DNA of 15,854 nucleotides from Bacteroidales bacterium (GCA_007119075.1 SKQJ01000046.1:1-15854), one strand, 5' to 3'. Positions 1-8,012 are shown, counted from the first letter of the stretch. Numbers and translations: made by a program. Notes: generated by a model from the letters alone, not told the origin.

Positions 1-299
1 GGGCAGGTGGCATCTGTCAGCGACAACCCGTTCTCCGAGGTTATCCGGTAGCTTGAAGGAGGTTCTCCGTGGGCACGGAAAAGGACCTGTTCCCGGCTGA
101 GCTTTGCAAGGGTCTCCCTGTCGGTGCTTACAAGTCCCTTTTCACTCAGCCGCTTCATCTCTGCCTTGTTATGGACAATATCGCCAAGACAGTAGAGTCT
201 TTCATTTTTGTCGAGCAGGGCTTCGGCCTTTTCAATTGCCCTGCGGACCCCGAAACAGAATCCGGATCCGGGATCTATCGTTACAATTATGTCAGTCAT
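1..299 (-). CDS. ispH: 4-hydroxy-3-methylbut-2-enyl diphosphate reductase (partial, N-terminal 99 residues)
   Basis: IspH carries out the last step of the MEP isoprenoid pathway in the cytoplasm: reductive dehydroxylation of HMBPP to IPP and DMAPP by a [4Fe-4S] enzyme. The N-terminal third is visible on the minus strand and runs off the left edge. Seen in the translation: GFCFGVRRAI with the first cluster cysteine at C15, GDIVHN with H43, FRAHGEPP with H77, and DATC with the second cluster cysteine C99 as the last complete codon. These are the family's hallmark motifs in the right order and spacing. The ATG (299-297) overlaps the cmk stop codon in an ATGA arrangement, so the two genes are translationally coupled. 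Nothing looks broken; the gene is only cut by the window. Confidence 0.96.
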   Translation of the reverse strand, partial: MTDIIVTIDPGSGFCFGVRRAIEKAEALLDKNERLYCLGDIVHNKAEMKRLSEKGLVSTDRETLAKLSREQVLFRAHGEPPSSYRITSENGLSLTDATC

Positions 300-994
300 T
301 TCAGGCTTTCCGGTTTTGATAACAGATCCTCGAACCATACCAGCTGCTGCCGCGGCGTCATGTATGAATTGTCCAGCACCACCGAATCGGGAGCCCTGGT
401 CAGGGGGCTCTCGCTCCGGGTCGCATCCAGCCGGTCACGTTCAATAAGGTTGTTCCTCACTTCCCTGAAGCCGACCTCTGTCCCTTTTTTCCTGAGCTCG
501 CGGTAGCGCCTCCCGGCCCTTATTTCCGGATCGGCGGTCATAAAGATCTTGATATCGGCATGCGGGAAAACAACGGTCCCTATGTCCCGCCCTTCCATGA
601 CAACACTCTGATTAATTGCCATTTCCCGTTGCAACGATACCAGCTTTCGTCTTACCGGCCCCGATTTGCTCACCAGGCTGACGTTGGAGGAGACCTCTAT
701 CGATCTTATTTTTTCTTCCACATCTGCGCCGTTCAGCAGCGTAAGGGTTCCCTCCCCGGTCCTGGCAAAGCTGATGTGGATATCCTTGAGCTCTTTTTCA
801 ATCCTCTCTTCATCAAGCTTTCCCTCCCGTATCAGTCCCCGCTCCATGCAGGCAAGGGTGACCGCCCTGTACATTGCCCCGCTATCTATCCATGTAATGT
901 TCATCCTTTCGGCAATTGCCCTGGCGAATGTGCTTTTTCCGCAGGAGGAATAGCCGTCTATTGCGATAATTATATTCCTGTCGGGGGAAACCAT
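296..994 (-). CDS. cmk: Cytidylate kinase (CMP/dCMP kinase)
   Basis: Cytoplasmic nucleoside monophosphate kinase that phosphorylates CMP and dCMP with ATP. The product is 232 aa from the ATG at 994, a normal length for the family. Seen: P-loop GYSSCGKST (residues 14-22), DSGAMYRAV (about 37-45, CMP-binding region), GRDIGTVVFP (about 135-144) and the arginine-rich GRRYREL lid segment (about 161-167). The open frame extends two codons further to a TTG at 1000, but the ATG is the more plausible start because it sits just ahead of the first beta strand (NIIIAIDG). The gene lies 59 bp after porQ and overlaps ispH by 4 bp. The order porQ-cmk-ispH is, to my knowledge, common in Bacteroidota. Confidence 0.95.
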   Translation of the reverse strand: MVSPDRNIIIAIDGYSSCGKSTFARAIAERMNITWIDSGAMYRAVTLACMERGLIREGKLDEERIEKELKDIHISFARTGEGTLTLLNGADVEEKIRSIEVSSNVSLVSKSGPVRRKLVSLQREMAINQSVVMEGRDIGTVVFPHADIKIFMTADPEIRAGRRYRELRKKGTEVGFREVRNNLIERDRLDATRSESPLTRAPDSVVLDNSYMTPRQQLVWFEDLLSKPESLK

Positions 995-1053
995 GGGCAA
1001 GCGATTCTTTTGGGGTTGATACTATGCCTGGCAGGCTGCAAAGATAATGAATT

Positions 1054-2115
1054 TTAGTAAAAGGAGGCCAGGTTCGTGGTGAGGGAGAAGTGGCTGGACG
1101 AACCGGCCAGGTGGTACCTGGTCCGGCCGAAGCCAATCCGGAACATGGTGACCTGCAAGCTGAAGCCCCAGGAAAATCCGACGGTGGAGGCCATCTCATC
1201 AATTTTCAGCTCGTGCCTTCGCAGGTTGTTGTAGCCGGCATTCACCGAAAAGGTCCGGACCGGGATGAACTCAACGCCGGCAACGATATGGCGCAGGAAC
1301 TCATTTCCCATCTCTTCCATTTTCCGGGAAAATGGCTGATCCCCGGGGCTTTCAATGTCTCCGGCTCTTTTGCCGTCCAGATTGAAGTCCTGGAGATGCT
1401 GGTACAAAACGGAAAACCGGAAGGGGGCATGGGAAAGCTGTTTTGAGAGCCCGAACTGCAGCTCGAAGGGCAAGGGCTCTTTTTCTGCCCCGGCATACCA
1501 GGAAGTGAGCTGGGTGCCGAGGTTTTTCATTACCAGGGAGACTGACAGCAGGCTGGCCGGATTATAGTAATTTACCCCTGCGTCCAGCGCCATTCCAAAA
1601 GAGCCGTACTGTTCGAAAGAGGAGCCTATTGCCTTGACGGTCGCACCAATGGTGAAAAGGCTGTCGATTGCGGTTGCCCATGACAGGTTGAAAGAATTCT
1701 CCCTTGCAGTGAAACTGCCCGTTATGCTGCCGGTATGATCGGCAGCCAGAAAGCTCCCGTAGTCGATGTAATGGATGCCGGCTGCAAAGCTGCCCAGCCG
1801 GCGATGGTGAAAGGCCCACGAAGCATAGCCGTAATTGATGTCGGCCAGGTAATTTACGTAATTTAAAACCAGGTGGTTGTGCATTGTGCTGTCCAGGAGC
1901 GAGGGATTATGGAATATCATATTAGGATCTCCGTCCCGCAGGGAAATATTTTTGCCCCCGAGCGAGGCTACCCGGGCTGAACTGGTGAGGTTGAGAAATT
2001 CCCAGGTATTTCCTCCGCCGGCCTGCGCCTGCAGCATCGGGCCGGAATGCATGAGTGACGCCGGACCGAGGCAGACAAAAATATACAGCAGGACATGCCT
2101 TAATTTTATGCTCAT
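1054..2115 (-). CDS. porQ: Type IX secretion system outer-membrane protein PorQ
   Basis: PorQ is an outer-membrane beta-barrel protein of the type IX secretion system. In studied members it works with PorU, PorV and PorZ in the cell-surface complex that processes cargo and attaches it to A-LPS. The product is 353 aa from the ATG at 2115: a positively charged start (MSIKLRH), a hydrophobic signal peptide ending near LQAQA, then a mature region opening with GGGNTWEFLNLTSSARVASLGG, which matches the family's typical N-terminus. Next comes DPNMIFHNPSLLD, followed by alternating aromatic/glycine-rich strands of a FadL-like barrel and a C-terminal aromatic residue. An in-frame TTG at 2175 would add 20 residues before the signal peptide and is rejected. 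Automatic annotation sometimes names this family a penicillin-binding protein; nothing here supports that. Confidence 0.88.
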   Translation of the reverse strand: MSIKLRHVLLYIFVCLGPASLMHSGPMLQAQAGGGNTWEFLNLTSSARVASLGGKNISLRDGDPNMIFHNPSLLDSTMHNHLVLNYVNYLADINYGYASWAFHHRRLGSFAAGIHYIDYGSFLAADHTGSITGSFTARENSFNLSWATAIDSLFTIGATVKAIGSSFEQYGSFGMALDAGVNYYNPASLLSVSLVMKNLGTQLTSWYAGAEKEPLPFELQFGLSKQLSHAPFRFSVLYQHLQDFNLDGKRAGDIESPGDQPFSRKMEEMGNEFLRHIVAGVEFIPVRTFSVNAGYNNLRRHELKIDEMASTVGFSWGFSLQVTMFRIGFGRTRYHLAGSSSHFSLTTNLASFY

Positions 2116-2556
2116 TCGAAAACATTTAAACCTTTGACCCGGAAAAGGAACCTGGTGCCTCCCGGCAGCCGGCAAGTCGTAGGGACATTAATAACGTTAA
2201 AAAAGCAAAAAATCGCATACGGGCGCTTCGGGAGACCTTCAAATCGCCTAAAGTCCGTTAGTTCAGGCATGCAAAAATGACATGCAGGGATGCCCGCAGC
2301 TCCCGGCAAATATAATAAAACAACGGTTCCCCTTGCTGATATTCCTGAAGGAAGACCGCCGAATGGAATTATTTTAATATATTGCCTGCGCTTTTTGCAA
2401 ACAAGACCGAAATACTTTCAGATCTATGAGCAGAAATTCCTGCCTGACCACAATTATATTGCCTGCAATCTCTTCCCGGGCCCGGAAGCCGGACCTCCTT
2501 GTGTTTTGGGTCACAGAAGCCCCGTGCCATGACGTTATAAAGCCTGTAGCCGACTT
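2116..2556. other. Divergent intergenic region between porQ and the mannobiose-utilisation genes
   Basis: This 441-bp stretch separates the minus-strand porQ operon from the plus-strand sugar genes and should hold both promoters. On the minus strand TATATTTG (2314-2307) fits the Bacteroidota -7 element TAnnTTTG, but no TTTG is found 19-21 bp upstream, so it is only a weak porQ promoter candidate. A 12-bp direct repeat, TATATTGCCTGC, occurs at 2378-2389 and 2455-2466. No convincing promoter could be read for the epimerase gene. The open frames crossing this region lack codon structure and recognisable motifs and are not called. Confidence 0.5.
2378..2466. repeat. 12-bp direct repeat upstream of the epimerase gene
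   Basis: TATATTGCCTGC occurs exactly twice, at 2378-2389 and 2455-2466, 77 bp apart start to start, in the non-coding DNA before the epimerase start. Exact 12-mers repeated within about 440 bp are not expected often by chance. The spacing is close to seven helical turns, so a regulator binding both copies on one DNA face is possible. This is an inference; no regulator gene is in the window. Confidence 0.4.
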
Positions 2557-3786
2557 ATGGAAATTGATCCGGTAGATTCCAATAAAGAGTCGTTGCTCGA
2601 AAATCTTTGTGTTTTTGCCCGGGATCAGCTCTACGGCAACATCCTGCCCTTCTGGTGCGCACTGGCTCCCGATGACCGGAAAGGGGGATTTGCCGGCCGA
2701 ATTACCGGGGAGGGAGTTGTCCTGCAGGACGCCCCGCGCGGAATTATTCTCAATGCCCGTCTGTTGTGGACATTTTCCGCAGTATACAGCTTTAACGGCA
2801 ATCCGCTGTATCTTGCTCTTGCCCGGAGGGCATATGACTACATGATTGCTTATTTTTTCGACGAAATTTACGGAGGCTGTTACTGGAACCTGGATTCTTC
2901 CGGAACTCCGATCGAGGACAAGAAGCAGACCTATGCCCAGGCCTTTGTGATTTTTGCATTTTCATGTTACTATAAAGCTTCCCGGGAACCTGGGGCGCTC
3001 GAAAAAGCCTTTGCCCTGTTTGAGCTTATCGAAGAGAAATGTCACGATCAGGAATCTGACGGCTATTTCGAGGCCTTTACAAGGGACTGGGGAGTCATTG
3101 CCGACAATCGTTTGAGCGGGAAGGACCTGAACGAGAAAAAATCAATGAATACCCACCTGCACCTTCTCGAAGCCTATAGCAGCCTCCTCCGGGTATGCCG
3201 AAGGGACCGCCTGGAGATGAAGCTTCGGGAGCTGATCGGCATTTTTACCGGCAGGATAATTGATCCGTCAACATTTCACCAGAGACTTTTTTTCGATGAA
3301 AAATGGCAGTGTAAATCCGATCTTATTTCCTACGGGCATGACATAGAGACATCCTGGCTTCTATACGAAGCGGCAATGGTCACCGGCGACAGGGAAATCA
3401 TCCGGTCTGCCGCAGGCATCAGCGCCGGCATGGCCGAAGCGGCCATAGAGGGGATCAATGAGCTCGGCGGATTGGTCCACGAGAGAAAAAGCGGAACGGC
3501 ATGCAGCGGAGAGACGGAATGGTGGGCACAGGCAGAGGCTGTAACCGGTTTTCTGCATGCCTGGCGTCTTACCGCCGATATGAAATTCCTGCTGCAAGCC
3601 CGCAGGGTGAGTGATTTTATAACCAGATACGTGGCCGACCCGAAGGGAGGCGAATGGTTTTACCGTCTCGATAAAAACGGGCGGCCGCTTGCCGGCTACG
3701 ACAAAGCCGGTTTCTGGAAATGTCCTTACCACAATGTAAGAATGTGTCTTGAAATTTTAAAATATCATGCAACTAGCTCCTGTTGA
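2557..3786 (+). CDS. Cellobiose 2-epimerase (acts on mannobiose in the mannan pathway), AGE family
   Basis: This is an (alpha/alpha)6-barrel enzyme of the N-acylglucosamine 2-epimerase superfamily. Cellobiose 2-epimerases invert C2 at the reducing end of beta-1,4-disaccharides; in mannan users the relevant reaction is beta-1,4-mannobiose to 4-O-beta-mannosyl-glucose. Length is 409 aa, as usual for bacterial CE (about 390-412). Seen: LNARLLWTFS with R68, NTHLHLLEAYS with H200, SYGHDIETSWLL with H261 and E264, EWWAQAEAV with W322/W323 and E327, and KCPYHNVRM with H392. This arginine, three-histidine, glutamate and tryptophan set is the CE active site as I know it, at nearly the same numbering as the Rhodothermus marinus enzyme. 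No signal peptide, so cytoplasmic. The last 20 bp overlap the symporter gene. Context with GH130 supports mannobiose rather than N-acetylglucosamine as substrate. Confidence 0.88.
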   Translation: MEIDPVDSNKESLLENLCVFARDQLYGNILPFWCALAPDDRKGGFAGRITGEGVVLQDAPRGIILNARLLWTFSAVYSFNGNPLYLALARRAYDYMIAYFFDEIYGGCYWNLDSSGTPIEDKKQTYAQAFVIFAFSCYYKASREPGALEKAFALFELIEEKCHDQESDGYFEAFTRDWGVIADNRLSGKDLNEKKSMNTHLHLLEAYSSLLRVCRRDRLEMKLRELIGIFTGRIIDPSTFHQRLFFDEKWQCKSDLISYGHDIETSWLLYEAAMVTGDREIIRSAAGISAGMAEAAIEGINELGGLVHERKSGTACSGETEWWAQAEAVTGFLHAWRLTADMKFLLQARRVSDFITRYVADPKGGEWFYRLDKNGRPLAGYDKAGFWKCPYHNVRMCLEILKYHATSSC

Positions 3787-5620
3787 TCTTTTTATTATAC
3801 TCGCTTACCTCGGCGCCATCATTGTCATAGGGCTGATCATGAAGCGCAGGGCCAGGCTGGGCAAGGATGCCTACCTGCTTGGAGGCAAAAAGCTGCCGTG
3901 GTATATGCTGGGTCTTTCCAATGCCTCCGGCATGTTTGACATTTCGGGCACCATGCTGCTGGTTACCTGGGCTTTTGCCTACGGCCTCAAAAGCATATGG
4001 ATTCCCTGGCTCTGGCCGGTATTCAACCAGATTTTTCTGATGGTTTACCTGTCCATGTGGCTTCGCCGCTCCGGAGTGACCACCGGCGCCGAATGGATAG
4101 CCACCCGTTTCGGGACAGGCAGAAGCGGAACGCTCTCGCATAATATTGTGGTCGTATATGCCCTTATTTCCGCCCTTGGTTTCCTGGCCTACGGGTTTAT
4201 CGGGCTCGGAAAGTTCATGATGCTTTTCCTTCCCTGGGAATACGTCTCGCTTATTGTCCCTTTTGACGTGCCGGAAGAATATATCCCGCACGTGTATGGG
4301 GTGATTTTTACTCTTATCGCCATGTCTTATACCATACTCGGCGGCATGACGTCGATAGTGTGGGCGGATGTCCTCCAGTTTGTCATAATGACTGTATCGG
4401 CTATTGCCGTGGGCATAATCGCAATGAACGCCCTTTCGGAGCAAGCCCTTGCAGTCCCTGAAAGCTGGCACTCGCCATGGTTCGGCTGGGAGCTTGACAT
4501 GGACTGGGACGGCATAATCGCTGGCGTTAACCAGCACATCAGGGATGACGGTTATTCCCTGTTCGGGATATTTATGATGATGATGATTTTCAAGGGCATA
4601 CTTGTGAGTGCCGCAGGGCCTGCTCCCAACTACGATATGCAGAAGATACTCTCATGCCGCTCCCCGAAAGAGGCATCCCTGATGAGCGGGTTTGTATCCA
4701 TAGTCCTCATGCCGGTCCGCTATTTCATGGTAGTGGGATTTGCCGTGCTCGGACTCTTATACTATGAGGACCTGAACCTCCTGGTTGCGGGAAGGGTGGA
4801 TTTTGAACAGATACTTCCTGCCGCCATCAGCAGCTTTGTTCCGGCGGGGCTTCTCGGGCTGCTGCTGGCGGGATTGCTGGCCGCTTTCATGTCGACTTTT
4901 GCCGGGACGCTGAACGCGGCTCAGGCCTATCTTGTGAATGACATATACCTTAAGTATGTGAACCCCGGGGCTTCCAACAGGAAGATCGGCAATATGTCCT
5001 ATCTTTTCGGAGTCATCGTGGTCGCCGTGAGCATAGGTTTCGGCATGTTTGCCGAAAATGTCAATGCCATTCTGCAATGGATAGTCTCTGCCCTCTTCGG
5101 AAGCTATGTCGCATCGAATGTCATTAAATGGTACTGGTGGCGGTTCAACGGTTACGGGTACTTCTGGGGCATGGTTTCCGGACTGCTGGCTGCGATGATC
5201 GTGCCCTTCTTTTTTCCGGGAGTGCTGCATCTGTACCTTTTTCCCGTATTTCTTGCCGTATCGGTTGCAGGATGCATTATCGGCACCTATGCCTATCCGC
5301 CGACCGACGAAAGGATCCTTATCGATTTTTACAGGAATGTCAGGCCATGGGGGTTCTGGAAGCCTGTCCACGACAAGCTTGTCTCAGAAGATCCGTCCTT
5401 CCGGGGCAACACTTTCTTTGGAAGGGATATGTTCAATATCCTCATCGGCACTGCCGCCCAGACAACATTGATGATCATTCCGTTTTACCTGGTGCTTGGC
5501 AGGCTGGCCGAACTGGTGACCACCCTGCTTATTTTCATTATATGTGCAATACTGCTGAAAAGGTTCTGGTATGATCATATCAGCAGTCAGGAAAAATTAC
5601 ACAATGAGCAGTTTAAATAA
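3767..5620 (+). CDS. Sodium:solute symporter (SSS family), probable mannooligosaccharide importer
   Basis: Inner-membrane secondary transporter of the SSS family (LeuT fold), 617 aa with about 13-14 hydrophobic segments, the first at about residues 6-25. Seen: GLSNASGMFDISGTM (49-63) in the unwound TM1-like region, GGMTSIVWADVLQF (192-205), which fits the SSS signature, and FMSTFAGTLNAAQAYLVND (374-392), whose S376/T377 correspond to the conserved Na2-site residues of SGLT/vSGLT relatives. The ATG lies inside the end of the epimerase gene (20-bp overlap in another frame), so translation is probably coupled. Between the epimerase and the mannosylglucose phosphorylase its likely cargo is mannobiose or a related beta-mannooligosaccharide. 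That specificity is inferred from context, not from sequence. The long C-terminal part with extra TM segments is usual for SGLT-like members. Confidence 0.87.
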   Translation: MQLAPVDLFIILAYLGAIIVIGLIMKRRARLGKDAYLLGGKKLPWYMLGLSNASGMFDISGTMLLVTWAFAYGLKSIWIPWLWPVFNQIFLMVYLSMWLRRSGVTTGAEWIATRFGTGRSGTLSHNIVVVYALISALGFLAYGFIGLGKFMMLFLPWEYVSLIVPFDVPEEYIPHVYGVIFTLIAMSYTILGGMTSIVWADVLQFVIMTVSAIAVGIIAMNALSEQALAVPESWHSPWFGWELDMDWDGIIAGVNQHIRDDGYSLFGIFMMMMIFKGILVSAAGPAPNYDMQKILSCRSPKEASLMSGFVSIVLMPVRYFMVVGFAVLGLLYYEDLNLLVAGRVDFEQILPAAISSFVPAGLLGLLLAGLLAAFMSTFAGTLNAAQAYLVNDIYLKYVNPGASNRKIGNMSYLFGVIVVAVSIGFGMFAENVNAILQWIVSALFGSYVASNVIKWYWWRFNGYGYFWGMVSGLLAAMIVPFFFPGVLHLYLFPVFLAVSVAGCIIGTYAYPPTDERILIDFYRNVRPWGFWKPVHDKLVSEDPSFRGNTFFGRDMFNILIGTAAQTTLMIIPFYLVLGRLAELVTTLLIFIICAILLKRFWYDHISSQEKLHNEQFK

Positions 5621-5641
5621 TGTATTTTATTAGTAATTTTG
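5612..5641 (+). promoter_or_regulatory. Candidate Bacteroidota promoter before the GH130 gene
   Basis: TAATTTTG at 5634-5641 matches the -7 consensus TAnnTTTG. The best -33 partner is TTTA (5612-5615), one base off TTTG with an 18-bp spacer, slightly short. It overlaps the end of the symporter gene. If active it would let the phosphorylase be transcribed apart from the two upstream genes, which would fit the 112-bp gap at this point. Confidence 0.3.
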
Positions 5642-5645
5642 TCGC

Positions 5646-5668
5646 TTAATTGTAAATCAGACAATTAA
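5646..5668. promoter_or_regulatory. Perfect 8-bp inverted repeat, possible operator
   Basis: TTAATTGT, seven bases, then ACAATTAA: both arms match perfectly. The centre is about 16 bp downstream of the candidate -7 element at 5634-5641, where a repressor would block initiation or early elongation. The AT-rich arms would make a weak RNA hairpin and there is no U-tract, so a terminator is unlikely. Which regulator would bind is unknown. Confidence 0.4.
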
Positions 5669-5732
5669 TCTGCCAACGCGGGGCCGGGACATGAAAACAA
5701 TCCCGACCGCACCTGCATGTAAATATTTCTAA

Positions 5733-6941
5733 ATGACAGATTTCAACAAGAGAGTGGATATGCTCTTTGACCGGCACCGGGAGCTGACAGAGAGGCCGAA
5801 TGAGCCTGAGGAAGAATATAACGGACTGTTTACCCGGTACAGGTATCCTGTTCTTACCGCCGATCATATTCCGGTCAACTGGAAATACGATCTTGATCCA
5901 GCAACAAATCCGATGCTTCTGCAGCGGACAGGCATAAACTCGGTTTTTAATCCCGGGGCAATAGAATTAAACGGCAAGATCATGCTGGTGGCCCGTGTGG
6001 AGGGCTATGACAGGAAGTCGTTCTTTGCAGTTGCCGAAAGCCAGGATGGGATAAACGGGTTCAGGTTCCATGACCGCCCGGTAAGCATGCCGCCTGCCGG
6101 TGATCCCGAAACGAATGTTTACGATATGAGGCTTACCTGCCATGAAGACGGCTGGATATACGGTCTTTTTTGTGCAGAAAGAAAAGATCCCTCGGCTCCC
6201 CCGGCCAACACTTCTTCGGCCCTTGCCAGCTGTGGCATAGCAAGAACCCGGGATCTGGTCAGCTGGGAACGGCTGCCCGACCTTGTATCAGTCTCTTCGC
6301 AGCAGCGCAATGTCGTTTTGCACCCTGAATTTATCAGGGGCAAATATGCGCTTTATACGCGTCCGCAGGATTCATTTATTGAAGCCGGTACCGGGGGAGG
6401 CATATCATGGGGGCTGACCGACTCGATGGAAAAAGCCTCCGTCGGGAATGAGAAAATTATTGATGAAAGGATCTACCACACGATAAAGGAAGCCAAAAAC
6501 GGCCAGGGTCCGCCGCCGCTGAAAACCGGATACGGATGGCTGCATCTTGCCCACGGGGTAAGGCATTGTGCCGCCGGGCTGCGATATGTGCTTTACCTGT
6601 TCATGACCGACCTTTCGGATCCTTCCAGGATAATTCACCGGCCCGGAGGATATTTCATGGCTCCCCTGGGGGAAGAGCGGACGGGAGACGTTTCAAATGT
6701 CCTGTTTGCCAATGGCTGGGTGGCAAGGCCCGGAGGCCAGGTCCTGATTTATTATGCCTCCTCCGATACCCGGGTACACTTAGCGGCAACCAGTATTGCC
6801 CGCCTTACCGATTACGCAATGAACACCCCTGAAGATCGTTATTATTCTGCCGGGACGGTCGACAATATCAATGCACTCATCGACCGTAATGCCGGCATTA
6901 TGAGCAAAAGGAGCAGACGGGATATGGCCGGGTTTATGTAA
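5733..6941 (+). CDS. 4-O-beta-D-mannosyl-D-glucose phosphorylase (glycoside hydrolase family 130)
   Basis: Cytoplasmic GH130 enzyme that phosphorolyses 4-O-beta-D-mannosyl-D-glucose to alpha-D-mannose 1-phosphate and D-glucose, conserving the bond energy as a sugar phosphate. Product 402 aa, close to the family's usual length of about 390. Seen: SVFNPGAIELNGKIMLVARVE (70-90), GYDRKSFFAVAES (91-103), NVYDMRLT (128-135) with the expected catalytic acid D131 (same number as I recall for the Bacteroides fragilis enzyme), R192/H197 in QQRNVVLHPEF, YTRPQD, and HGVRHC (274-279), a typical GH130 phosphate/substrate-site block. No signal peptide. The companion epimerase and symporter make mannosylglucose phosphorylase (subgroup 1) more likely than mannooligosaccharide phosphorylase (subgroup 2). 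The start ATG at 5733 is in AT-rich DNA without a clear Shine-Dalgarno site. Confidence 0.9.
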   Translation: MTDFNKRVDMLFDRHRELTERPNEPEEEYNGLFTRYRYPVLTADHIPVNWKYDLDPATNPMLLQRTGINSVFNPGAIELNGKIMLVARVEGYDRKSFFAVAESQDGINGFRFHDRPVSMPPAGDPETNVYDMRLTCHEDGWIYGLFCAERKDPSAPPANTSSALASCGIARTRDLVSWERLPDLVSVSSQQRNVVLHPEFIRGKYALYTRPQDSFIEAGTGGGISWGLTDSMEKASVGNEKIIDERIYHTIKEAKNGQGPPPLKTGYGWLHLAHGVRHCAAGLRYVLYLFMTDLSDPSRIIHRPGGYFMAPLGEERTGDVSNVLFANGWVARPGGQVLIYYASSDTRVHLAATSIARLTDYAMNTPEDRYYSAGTVDNINALIDRNAGIMSKRSRRDMAGFM

Positions 6942-7061
6942 GGGCTAAAAAAAAATACGCGAAGCTCAACAGAATAGCGGTTTTTTTCATACATTTACAC
7001 GGAATAAGGCAAAAATTATAAAAACCTAATACAATTTCATCAACCTAAAAATTAATTCATA

Positions 7062-7937
7062 ATGAAAAGGATTTTTTATTTATTCAGATTTGTTCTTTTG
7101 AGTCTCCTGGTCGTCACCCTTGTTACCTCCTGCGAGGTTCCCAGGGAAGAAGAGAAATTTATCGGGATCCAGCTATGGTCAGTCCGCGGTGACATGAATG
7201 CCGATCCTGAAGGGACTCTCAGGCAGCTGGGAGAAATGGGATACAGTTTTGTGGAGGCCGCCGGGTATTCGAACGGAATGCTTTACGGTATGGAGCCCGA
7301 AACATTTACATCCATGGTAGAAGCCAGCGGAATGGAATTTATCACCTCGCACATAGGCCGTGCGCTTCCCGGCGAAGATGAGTGGGACGAAGCAATGAGA
7401 TGGTGGGAGACGGCAATAGACGCTCATGCAAGGGCCGGCGCCGACTATATAGTCCAGCCTTTCATGCCGAGCTCGGCCTTTGAAAGCCTTGAGGTTTTGC
7501 AGCAGTGGGCCGATTACTTCAACACCATTGGCGAAATGGCCCGTGACGGGGGCCTCCGGTTCGGTTTCCATAACCATGCCATCGAGTTTACCGAGGTAGA
7601 GGGAGTGGTCGCTTATGACTATTTGCTTGAAAACACGGATCCCGACCTGGTTTTCTTCCAGCTTGATCTTTACTGGATCGCAGAAGCCGGCAAGGATGAA
7701 GTCGATTATATCAACAGGTATCCCGGACGGTTTTTGATGTATCACGTAAAAGACCACCAGGAAGTCGGTGCCAGCGGGGAAATGGATTTCAGGCCCGCGT
7801 TCGAGCATGCCGACAGGGCCGGCCTGGAATATATAATCGTGGAGGTCGAGGACTATAATTATGAGCCTATCGAAAGCGTAAGGGTCAGCCTGGATTACCT
7901 GATGGAAGCCGATTATGTCGAAGCTGACTACAGGTAA
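7062..7937 (+). CDS. Lipoprotein with sugar phosphate isomerase/epimerase-like (xylose isomerase-like) TIM barrel
   Basis: Predicted exported lipoprotein, 291 aa. Residues 1-24 form a lipoprotein signal (MKRIFYLFRF, hydrophobic core, LVTSC lipobox, C24). A PF01261-type TIM barrel follows: FIGIQLWSVRG (33-43) on strand 1, FVEAAGY with E65, HIGRALPG (97-104), GFHNHAIEF with H170/H172, QLDLYW with D202, MYHVKD with H228, and E261 near the end. These acidic and histidine residues match the divalent-metal site of the superfamily. The reaction is unknown. The 'phosphate' in the family name need not apply to an exported enzyme, and Bacteroidota relatives have been tied to modified (e.g. 3-keto) sugars. 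It follows the mannan genes after a 120-bp AT-rich gap and is ended by its own terminator, so it may be a separate transcript. Confidence 0.85.
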   Translation: MKRIFYLFRFVLLSLLVVTLVTSCEVPREEEKFIGIQLWSVRGDMNADPEGTLRQLGEMGYSFVEAAGYSNGMLYGMEPETFTSMVEASGMEFITSHIGRALPGEDEWDEAMRWWETAIDAHARAGADYIVQPFMPSSAFESLEVLQQWADYFNTIGEMARDGGLRFGFHNHAIEFTEVEGVVAYDYLLENTDPDLVFFQLDLYWIAEAGKDEVDYINRYPGRFLMYHVKDHQEVGASGEMDFRPAFEHADRAGLEYIIVEVEDYNYEPIESVRVSLDYLMEADYVEADYR

Positions 7938-7962
7938 TTTCTGATACTGAGCCTGCAGAAGA

Positions 7963-8012
7963 TATATGGAAGCCGGTCAGGGATATCCGTCCCCTGCCCG
8001 GCTTTTTCCATA
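7963..8012 (+). terminator. Rho-independent terminator after the first TIM-barrel lipoprotein
   Basis: A GC-rich hairpin runs from GCCGGTCAGGGA (from 7972) to TCCCCTGCCCGGC (ending 8002), with near-complete pairing and a short loop, followed by TTTTT at 8003-8007. Flanking TATGGAA/TTCCATA bases extend the stem past the T run. It starts about 35 bp after the stop codon at 7937 and separates the two lipoprotein genes. Confidence 0.75.

Noticed and set aside
560..1057. Plus-strand open frame (165 codons) opposite cmk
   Set aside because: Antisense to a well-supported kinase gene, no domain seen.
2290..2532. Plus-strand open frame (80 codons) in the porQ-epimerase gap
   Set aside because: No motif, proline-rich random-looking translation, ends just before the real gene; more likely regulatory DNA.
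3773..4537. Minus-strand open frame (254 codons) inside the symporter gene
   Set aside because: His/Gly/Pro-rich shadow of a membrane protein gene without motifs or a plausible start context.
4757..5371. Second minus-strand open frame (204 codons) inside the symporter gene
   Set aside because: Same reason; low-complexity basic translation mirroring the coding strand.
6942..7061. Possible terminator after the GH130 gene (A and T runs near 6947-6955 and 6981-6987)
   Set aside because: The bases between the runs form only about a 3-bp stem, too weak to call.
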